A stretch of 5,666 nt of DNA from Nanobdellota archaeon (GTDB lineage Archaea; Nanobdellota; Nanobdellia; Pacearchaeales; GW2011-AR1), in assembly GCA_020056045.1 (NCBI GenBank), contig JAGVIM010000194.1, forward strand, positions 1-5,666, given 5' to 3'. Positions 1 to 4,970 of the stretch are shown here, one piece after another. The notes beneath the pieces were generated by a model. That model saw only the letters and a list, made by a program, of their open reading frames with translations, was not told the DNA's origin and ran no database searches. The position numbers and the translations under genes were made by a program. How positions within the stretch are numbered: position 1 is the stretch's first letter; every line of letters starts with the position of its first letter.

Positions 1-46
1 CATATAATGGAATACTCATTAAATAAATTTTTAGAAGGAAGTAAAG
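1..46 (+). promoter_or_regulatory. Leader of the MoxR gene with Shine-Dalgarno site
   Basis: A GAAGGA motif at 34-39 lies 7 bases before the ATG at 47 and fits a Shine-Dalgarno site; it supports that start. A TATAAT string at 3-8 could be a bacterial -10 element or part of an archaeal TATA box, but such strings are common in AT-rich DNA and too little upstream sequence is present to judge. The ribosome-binding call is reasonable and the promoter call is weak. Confidence 0.5.
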
Positions 47-1492
47 ATGAATAAATTAACTGAATTGCAAAAGGTAAGAGCACTTTATGATCTAATCGGA
101 GAAAGAGGATTATATGTAAGCACTAATCATGATGTTTTTAGTGAAAAGCCAGAAGAAATAGGTGTTTTGCAAGGAGCCTATAAAGTTCCTATTATAAAAC
201 CTGGGAGCATAGCATATAATTCTGCATTGCTTTTTCCAACATTGACTGCTCTAATGAATCATGGAACTATACTTGTTGTAGGAGCTCCTGGAATTGGAAA
301 AACAACAGGGCTTGAATTTGCAGGACATTTTTTCTCAGGAACTTCTCTTGATGAAATTCTTGAAGCAGAAATTCTTGGAAACCCTCAATTAAAAACAGAA
401 GATGTTGTTGCAAGTTTAGATACTGTAAAAATGGTTCATGATGGAGTAAGGGAAGTTATACCCTCTAAATTTTTAAAATGTCCTGTAAAAATATGGGATG
501 AAGTTAATAGAACTCCTGCTGATCTTGTTAGTTCTGCAATGAAACTTGTAGATACTGGAAAAGCAGTTTATCAAGGAACACTTTTACAAAGTCCAAAAGG
601 ATTTTTAGGAGCAACTGCTAATTATGCTGATGAAGGAACATTTCAATTAACACCTCCATTTTTAGATAGATTTGATGTTGCTGTTATGACAACTAGCCCA
701 CAACCCTGGGATTTAAGAAAAATTAGAAGTAGGGGTGATGAAAAACTTAATGGCGGTCTTGATAAATTACTAGAAATACCCGAAGAATTAAGAATTGATT
801 TTGAAAAGATAAGACATGAAATAAACTCTATGCCTGAAATTTCTGATAATGGAGTTTCTCTTGTCAGTGCTTTTTCAGATTTCCTATATGGCTCTTTGCG
901 TTATTCTGAAGCAGCAAGCGATTGTTTAGCAAGAGCAACAAAAGGAAATGCATGGCAAGTAAATCAGGACAGTGCTTCTGCAGGACATTTTGTTGGTTCA
1001 CCATTTACATTTACAAATAATGAACTTAGTGTTAGAACTGCAAAAGCAATGGAAAGATATTCAAAGGCATTTGCATGGATGAATGGAAAAAAACAAGTTG
1101 AACTTGATGATTTTAAAGCAGTTGCACCTTATTTATTGTGGCATAAGGTTCAGCCAACTGAAACAGCATTAACTGAAAATCCAAAATATGCTAATGATAG
1201 AATTTCTTTTGTTGAAAATTTAGTAGGTAAAATAGAACAGGATTATATTGAACTACAAGGATTAGAAGTATCTCCTGGAACAGGGGCATTAAAGCTATAT
1301 TATGCTGCACTTGATGCATTGGGAGAATGCAAGTTATTTGGAAAAAAATTAGATGATGATAAAGTCAGAAGTGTTGTTAAAAATGCTATATCAAAAATAG
1401 GCAGTCTTGATAAGCCTTATGCAATAACTCTTGCTACTCATCTTGCAAGTGAGTATAATCATAAGTATAATGGAAAAAGTCCAAATAAATAA
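47..1492 (+). CDS. MoxR-family AAA+ ATPase
   Basis: Cytosolic AAA+ ATPase of the MoxR type, 481 residues. Seen in the sequence: Walker A GAPGIGKTT at residues 79-87; Walker B IWDEVNR at 149-155, matching the MoxR D-E-x-N-R pattern; a sensor-1-like GATAN at 188-192 followed by ANYADEGTFQL, the counterpart of the MoxR NPxxxxGTxxL segment; an arginine-finger motif FLDRFD at 205-210; and a sensor-2-like SVR at 328-330 beginning the helical lid, which ends near LLWHK at 363-367. About 110 further residues form a helical tail of unknown role. Family members use ATP to remodel partner proteins, usually with a VWA-domain protein. The VWA gene at 3242-4969 is the obvious partner, although two variable-protein genes lie between. 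No signal peptide or membrane segment is seen. The family call is firm; the substrate is unknown, with the variable proteins as candidates. Confidence 0.93.
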   Translation: MNKLTELQKVRALYDLIGERGLYVSTNHDVFSEKPEEIGVLQGAYKVPIIKPGSIAYNSALLFPTLTALMNHGTILVVGAPGIGKTTGLEFAGHFFSGTSLDEILEAEILGNPQLKTEDVVASLDTVKMVHDGVREVIPSKFLKCPVKIWDEVNRTPADLVSSAMKLVDTGKAVYQGTLLQSPKGFLGATANYADEGTFQLTPPFLDRFDVAVMTTSPQPWDLRKIRSRGDEKLNGGLDKLLEIPEELRIDFEKIRHEINSMPEISDNGVSLVSAFSDFLYGSLRYSEAASDCLARATKGNAWQVNQDSASAGHFVGSPFTFTNNELSVRTAKAMERYSKAFAWMNGKKQVELDDFKAVAPYLLWHKVQPTETALTENPKYANDRISFVENLVGKIEQDYIELQGLEVSPGTGALKLYYAALDALGECKLFGKKLDDDKVRSVVKNAISKIGSLDKPYAITLATHLASEYNHKYNGKSPNK

Positions 1493-1525
1493 TTTAAATT
1501 TTATTTAAATAATTTTTAAAACAAG
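1493..1525 (+). promoter_or_regulatory. AT-only spacer, possible internal promoter for VP1
   Basis: This 33-base gap is almost pure A/T and contains a perfect 12-base palindrome at 1501-1512 (TTATTTAAATAA). VP1 has no recognisable Shine-Dalgarno motif, unlike the other four genes. In an archaeon a TATA-like TTTAAA about 27-33 bases before the ATG would suit a leaderless transcript. This is weak inference because such strings arise easily in AT-rich DNA. Confidence 0.22.
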
Positions 1526-2290
1526 ATGACAAATAAAATTCAACCCTTAATTCCTGGAAACACAGATGGGCTAGAAGAGATAGCAAGGCAACTCTTGGAA
1601 GAAGTTCCTGATGGAAATGCAGGAACGGGAATGAGTTCTGGAACTCATAGTTATCATCAAGATATGATTTATATCCCAACTGTTAAACTTTGGTTTACTG
1701 ATGATATTTTATTTAGGGGTAAAAATTGGAATGACTGCCATAAAGAATTAGCTAACTTAACTAGAACTTTTCCAAGTGGTTATAAGTCAAAATTAAGAAT
1801 GCCAACACCAATGGAAACATGGGGATTAATTTTATATGCAAAAGAGCATTTAGATGATTCAAAATTAAAAAGAATTTATGAAGATATTCTTAAGAAAAAA
1901 CCAAAAGATATTTGGAGAGGTGAATGGCAGAATGCAAAATTTGTTCAAGGTTCTGGATTTAATAATTTAAATCTTGAAACAGTTGTTGATGTTGATTCAA
2001 ATGGGAATTTGAAAACTAATTCATTAGTATTGCAACCTTGTTTAGGAAATAATACTTATGCTAAATTAAAAACAAATTCTCAAGGATTTTTAACAGAGCC
2101 ATCACAAGATGCAGAGTATAAACAAGGAGAAAATCTTTATTTTTGGACTCCTGTTAAAAATGCTGTCGCGAGGTTTGTTGCGTATTCAGTCTGGGCTCTC
2201 CTCGTCTGCGACTGGAATCCCTCTTATTCTGATTCCTCGCTCGGGGTACGTGGGTGTGTAAGCGCCGAAGGCGCTTTGCCAAAAATCTAG
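1526..2290 (+). CDS. DGR target variable protein 1 (VP1), predicted C-type-lectin-like C-terminus
   Basis: 254-residue protein in three parts. Residues 1-26 (NKIQPLIPGNTDGLEEIA and onward) form a predicted helical leader nearly identical in VP2 and VP3. A Gly/Ser linker (about 27-40) follows, then a middle region with a WRGEW motif at 130-134 that aligns with WRAEW of VP2. Residues 214-242 are the diversified segment, of pattern VAxFxAxS..WAxL.C, then NPS and SSLGVR, which is the style of DGR variable proteins whose C-terminus adopts a C-type-lectin fold. A 12-residue tail covers the hairpin at 2260-2276. The start is set by the shared N-terminus; no Shine-Dalgarno motif is visible. There is no signal peptide or membrane segment, so it is probably intracellular. 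Its ligand is unknown. DGR target status is well supported by comparison with VP2; the lectin fold is inferred from the family. Confidence 0.85.
   Translation: MTNKIQPLIPGNTDGLEEIARQLLEEVPDGNAGTGMSSGTHSYHQDMIYIPTVKLWFTDDILFRGKNWNDCHKELANLTRTFPSGYKSKLRMPTPMETWGLILYAKEHLDDSKLKRIYEDILKKKPKDIWRGEWQNAKFVQGSGFNNLNLETVVDVDSNGNLKTNSLVLQPCLGNNTYAKLKTNSQGFLTEPSQDAEYKQGENLYFWTPVKNAVARFVAYSVWALLVCDWNPSYSDSSLGVRGCVSAEGALPKI
2165..2251 (+). repeat. DGR variable region VR1
   Basis: An 87-base, 29-codon cassette from GTCGCG to GGGGTACGT at the 3' end of VP1. It is about 55% GC in an AT-rich gene. Compared with VR2 it differs at 2171, 2178, 2183, 2188, 2190, 2198, 2199, 2204, 2210, 2213, 2226, 2228 and 2231. 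Eight are first, four second and one third codon positions. None is a C/T exchange, and all fit adenine mutagenesis from one template. The last 18 bases, TCCTCGCTCGGGGTACGT, are invariant and match the role of an initiation-of-mutagenic-homing site. Homology to the other copies begins abruptly at GTCGCG. Confidence 0.88.
2260..2276 (+). other. GC-rich hairpin 3' of VR1
   Basis: Perfect 7-base-pair stem (AAGCGCC with GGCGCTT) around a GAA loop, 8 bases after VR1 and inside the VP1 reading frame. In the Bordetella phage DGR a hairpin or cruciform just downstream of the variable region promotes retrohoming; this one has the same position and form. It is followed by few T's and lies before the stop codon, which argues against a terminator. 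Confidence 0.7.
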
Positions 2291-2293
2291 GAG
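2289..2293 (+). promoter_or_regulatory. Shine-Dalgarno site of VP2, overlapping the VP1 stop
   Basis: AGGAG overlaps the VP1 stop codon TAG (2288-2290) and lies 8 bases before the ATG at 2302. It sets the VP2 start in preference to an in-frame ATG at 2254 and suggests translational coupling between VP1 and VP2. Confidence 0.75.
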
Positions 2294-2301
2294 ATATAAA
2301 A

Positions 2302-3177
2302 ATGTCACATAAAATCCAACCTTTAATACCTGGAAACACTGATGGATTAGAAGAAATAGCAAAGCAACTCTTGGAAGGAACTAGTCCTGAACCAGATGAT
2401 AAAGAAGAAAAACATGTAATTATTCCCGTAGAGTTTACTCCAGAAGATTTTGTTCTTTTACAAGGAAGAAGCCATGGAAATTATAGTTATCCTAATCTTT
2501 TTGTTAATATGTACAGACTAGGATTAAATAAATCAGTTGAAACTGCTGCAAAAAATTTAAGATATTCTATAGCTAATACTGCAAAAGAAAAAAATGGAAG
2601 AGATTATATTGGTGATATAAATTGGGAACAAGGATTAAAATTAAATTTAAGTTTAGGGGGAAGAACTTTAAGCCCAAGACAATATGTTGATTTTTTAGGA
2701 TTATTAAAATCAGGAAATGCTGTTGATGGAAATGGAACAAAAATTCCAAAGAAAAAATTAACAGAGGTATTTAATGAAATAGTACAAGTAAGAGAGCCTT
2801 GGAGAGCAGAGTGGCTTGATGCTGATTTTAAATATTTAAATGAAAAATTATTGATTTATTCTCAACATAAATTAGTAAATGGGAATTTAGATGCAAGTTA
2901 TAAAAAAGAGTTAGAAGGTTGTTTAATTCAAGATGCAACTCCTGGAATTGATTTTGATTATTGGTTAAAAAATGCAACAATAGAAGGTTTGCCTCCTGCA
3001 AATAACTCAAAAGGAAAATTGTATTATTGGTGTCCTGATAAAGATAATAACTCTGTCGCGGGGTTTGGTGCGGATTCGGGCTGGGCTGGCCTCCTCTGCT
3101 ACAGGAATCCCTCTTTTACTTATTCCTCGCTCGGGGTACGTCTTGCGCTCCCGCAGGGAGCGCTCGCGAAAAAATAA
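2302..3177 (+). CDS. DGR target variable protein 2 (VP2), predicted C-type-lectin-like C-terminus
   Basis: 291-residue paralogue of VP1. The start at 2302 is chosen because it has an AGGAG site and gives an N-terminus whose first 26 residues are identical to VP3; an ATG at 2254 would add 16 basic residues read from the VR1 hairpin. Residues 1-26 are the shared leader, followed by an acidic linker (about 27-38, PEPDDKEE). The long middle region differs from VP1 and VP3 except for WRAEW and the LDADF after it. Residues 252-280 are the variable segment, then an 11-residue Ala/Leu/Lys tail spans a hairpin. LYYWCPD just before the variable segment matches LYFWTPV of VP1. No signal peptide is seen. 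It sits 11 bases after VP1 and 64 before the VWA gene. Role: presumably a diversified binding protein; its ligand is unknown. Confidence 0.85.
   Translation: MSHKIQPLIPGNTDGLEEIAKQLLEGTSPEPDDKEEKHVIIPVEFTPEDFVLLQGRSHGNYSYPNLFVNMYRLGLNKSVETAAKNLRYSIANTAKEKNGRDYIGDINWEQGLKLNLSLGGRTLSPRQYVDFLGLLKSGNAVDGNGTKIPKKKLTEVFNEIVQVREPWRAEWLDADFKYLNEKLLIYSQHKLVNGNLDASYKKELEGCLIQDATPGIDFDYWLKNATIEGLPPANNSKGKLYYWCPDKDNNSVAGFGADSGWAGLLCYRNPSFTYSSLGVRLALPQGALAKK
3055..3141 (+). repeat. DGR variable region VR2
   Basis: Second complete 87-base cassette, about 60% GC, in the same reading frame as VR1. Its first 6 and last 17 bases are identical to VR1, and 13 interior sites differ. The differing codons change the residue at eleven sites: Gly for Arg, Gly for Val, Asp for Tyr, Gly for Val, Gly for Leu, Leu for Val, Tyr for Asp, Arg for Trp, Phe for Tyr, Thr for Ser and Tyr for Asp (VR2 relative to VR1). 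Framework residues F, A, W, L, C, NPS, SSLGVR are unchanged. Confidence 0.88.
3145..3163 (+). other. GC-rich hairpin 3' of VR2
   Basis: Perfect 8-base-pair stem (GCGCTCCC with GGGAGCGC) around a GCA loop, 3 bases after VR2 and inside the VP2 reading frame. Its stem sequence differs from the hairpin after VR1 while pairing is kept, so structure rather than sequence appears conserved. This fits a DGR target-recognition hairpin. Confidence 0.75.
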
Positions 3178-3188
3178 TAGGAGTCGAG

Positions 3189-3230
3189 CGATTTCATTTT
3201 ACTAAAAATAAAAAATATGAAATGAAATCG
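3189..3230 (+). other. Inverted repeat in the VP2-VWA gap
   Basis: The arms at 3189-3199 and 3220-3230 (CGATTTCATTT with AAATGAAATCG) pair perfectly over 11 bases around a 20-base A-rich loop. It ends directly before the VWA Shine-Dalgarno site. No T-run follows, so it is unlikely to be an intrinsic terminator. It could be an RNA-processing or stability element, an attenuator affecting VWA translation, or an operator. A GGAG occurs on each side of the segment (3180-3183 and 3231-3234), which could be a short target duplication or simply two ribosome-binding motifs. Confidence 0.55.
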
Positions 3231-3236
3231 GGAGAG
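3231..3236 (+). promoter_or_regulatory. Shine-Dalgarno site of the VWA gene
   Basis: GGAGAG lies 5 bases before the ATG at 3242 and abuts the 3' arm of the inverted repeat, so folding of that stem could change access to it. The flanking sequence GGAGAGATAAAATG resembles the VP2 start region. Confidence 0.7.
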
Positions 3237-3241
3237 ATAAA

Positions 3242-4969
3242 ATGACTGAAGAAAAAATAGAAACAAAAACTGAAACTCCAACTGAAATAAACACCGATGT
3301 TGCATGGAAAAATGGATTAGCTAGATGGAGCTATCCTTCTATTCCTTATGTTGTAACACCAAAAACTGCAGAAGAAATTGCAGAGTTAGGAAAAGTTGCA
3401 GATGTTCTTGCAAGAGAACTTGCATTTATGAAATATCCTGAATTTCAAACCTATATAAATTTAGAAAAAATTGCACAAACTTTTTCAGAAGATCCTCAAA
3501 GAGCAACAAATGCAATATCAGAACATGAAATAGGACATAGATTCTGCCCCTTTGATGTAATAACTTCAATCATACTTCAACATAGAGTTAAAAAAGGGCT
3601 TGAAGGAAAAACATTGCCAATGGATATTAATGAAGCTTCTAATTTGGTTTTGAATTTAGGTTCAGATATGTGCATAAATACAAATTCATCAAGGAAAAAA
3701 AATAGTGATATTCCATGGTTGTATCAAGGAATTTGCAATGATAAAGGAGAAAGCAGTTTATGGAGAGTTTATGGAAGAAGTATGGAACTCGCATGGAAAG
3801 AAGAAGTTTTACCAGAAGGTGTAAAACTTAATGAGAAAGAAACAAAAGCAGCAGAAAATTTAGCTGAATTATTTGCAAGTGATTATTTTGATAGAAGTAA
3901 ATGGTATAATTTATTTCAAAGATATGCTGAAATAATCGGAGATTTTTTAGATGATCCAAAGAAAGATAAAAATGGAAAAGGTAAAGGAAAGGGCAAGGGA
4001 AATAGAAATGAGAGTGGTAAAGGAAATTCTGGAGAAAATGAGGATGTTCAATATGAGAGTGGAATAGATGATATTTCTCAAAATATTCCAAAAGAAATAG
4101 ATGACAAGACAGGAGCAGAACTTGCAAAAAGATTATCTCAAATTGGAAGTGATGGGCTTCCAACAAATCCTGAAGCATTAGAAGAATTTAAAGATATAAT
4201 GGCAGGATTTGGGCAAGGTAATCCACTTAGAGCAAGCATTAGTTTTTATGAAATGCTTTCTCGTTCTTATGATGTTATGTTTGCAACAAAACCATTTGGA
4301 AGACCAAGACAAAATCCATTCCAGCCAGTTAAATGGCAACCTTCTATGGGTGCTGAAAGATTAGATGTTGATTATTCAGTTGCAATGGGTGGAAAAATAA
4401 TTCCAGGAGTTACAACTTATATGTGGAATTCAAGAAAACGAGAAATTCACGGAGGACTCGAAGAAGTTGTTCCAAATTTAGATTTATATTTAGATACTTC
4501 TATGTCAATGCCAAATCCTAATGAAATTATAAGCCTGCCTGTTTTAGCTTCAGTTGTTGCTGCAAAAAAGGCTCATAAAAAAGGTTCACAAATAAGAACA
4601 ACTGTTTTTAGTGGAAATCGTCAATATAAAACTCAAGACTGGACAAATGAATTAAACCCTCATTATGAAAACTTAATGAATTTTTTTAATGGTGGAACAG
4701 TGTTTCCAGTAGAAAAAATGCTTGAAGATGGAGATCCAAAACAAGTCTTAATTGTAACTGATACTTTTTTAGGAAATGAAGATGCAACAGCAAATGCAAT
4801 AAGAGAATTAAGAAAAAGAAATAGTGGCAATAGAATTACAATATATGCTATTCATCCAGTTGACAGAGCTGATTATTTAAGAGAAGCTGGAGCAGAAGTA
4901 ATTCAGGGAACAGGAACTGAAATATTTAAAAGAATAATTGGTAAAGCGCAGGAGGTTTACAGAAAATAA
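3242..4969 (+). CDS. VWA-domain protein with N-terminal HExxH metallopeptidase-like domain (MoxR partner)
   Basis: 575-residue cytosolic protein. The N-terminal domain (about 22-235) holds HEIGH at residues 95-99, a zinc-metallopeptidase motif. NLGSDMCIN at 138-146 resembles the second conserved segment of the DUF2201_N putative metallopeptidase family, where the acidic residue (here D142) may be the third ligand. A Gly/Lys/Asn-rich linker (about 240-266, repeated GK) follows, then a helical stretch. The C-terminal VWA domain (about 410-575) has a full MIDAS: D418-T-S420-M-S422, T486 in NGGT, and D507 in LIVTDT. VWA domains bind partner proteins through the MIDAS metal, and proteins of this layout are typically encoded with MoxR ATPases. 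The gene ends 1 base before VP3. Domain assignment is firm; whether the protease is active and what it cuts are unknown. Confidence 0.9.
   Translation: MTEEKIETKTETPTEINTDVAWKNGLARWSYPSIPYVVTPKTAEEIAELGKVADVLARELAFMKYPEFQTYINLEKIAQTFSEDPQRATNAISEHEIGHRFCPFDVITSIILQHRVKKGLEGKTLPMDINEASNLVLNLGSDMCINTNSSRKKNSDIPWLYQGICNDKGESSLWRVYGRSMELAWKEEVLPEGVKLNEKETKAAENLAELFASDYFDRSKWYNLFQRYAEIIGDFLDDPKKDKNGKGKGKGKGNRNESGKGNSGENEDVQYESGIDDISQNIPKEIDDKTGAELAKRLSQIGSDGLPTNPEALEEFKDIMAGFGQGNPLRASISFYEMLSRSYDVMFATKPFGRPRQNPFQPVKWQPSMGAERLDVDYSVAMGGKIIPGVTTYMWNSRKREIHGGLEEVVPNLDLYLDTSMSMPNPNEIISLPVLASVVAAKKAHKKGSQIRTTVFSGNRQYKTQDWTNELNPHYENLMNFFNGGTVFPVEKMLEDGDPKQVLIVTDTFLGNEDATANAIRELRKRNSGNRITIYAIHPVDRADYLREAGAEVIQGTGTEIFKRIIGKAQEVYRK
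4950..4956 (+). promoter_or_regulatory. Strong Shine-Dalgarno site of VP3, inside the VWA gene
   Basis: AGGAGGT is the best ribosome-binding motif in the window, but it sits 14 bases before the ATG at 4971, longer than usual. It lies in the last codons of the VWA gene, whose TAA (4967-4969) ends one base before the VP3 start. Translational coupling or re-initiation is likely. Confidence 0.6.
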
Positions 4970-4970
4970 A

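Noticed and set aside
1494..1679. 61-codon - strand open frame over the start of VP1
   Set aside because: Antisense to the conserved VP1 N-terminus, with no ribosome-binding site or recognisable product.
2165..2251. One of the cassettes being the DGR template repeat
   Set aside because: Both complete copies are in frame inside protein genes and carry non-A bases at sites where another copy has A. A template should be noncoding and A-bearing throughout.
2260..2276. Hairpins after VR1 and VR2 as intrinsic terminators
   Set aside because: Both lie before the stop codons, lack a following T-run, and the next gene begins shortly after. The DGR hairpin explanation fits better.
2254..2301. Upstream in-frame ATG as the VP2 start
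   Set aside because: It would add a basic peptide read from the VR1 hairpin, overlaps VP1, and lacks a ribosome-binding site. The ATG at 2302 has AGGAG and matches the VP3 N-terminus.
2154..2339. - strand open frame across VR1 and the VP2 start
   Set aside because: It is the complement of the GC-rich cassette and hairpin; the sense frame explains the pattern of conservation.
2828..3010. 60-codon - strand open frame inside VP2
   Set aside because: Low-complexity Leu/Asn/His translation antisense to VP2, with no start signals.
3120..3305. - strand open frame across the end of VR2 and the VWA start
   Set aside because: It runs through the inverted repeat and two coding ends, and gives a Phe/Leu/Ser-rich product with no support.
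3828..4178. 116-codon open frame on the - strand
   Set aside because: It lies within the VWA gene opposite its linker. The translation is His/Phe/Leu-rich low complexity, typical of an antisense shadow of Lys/Glu/Gly codons.
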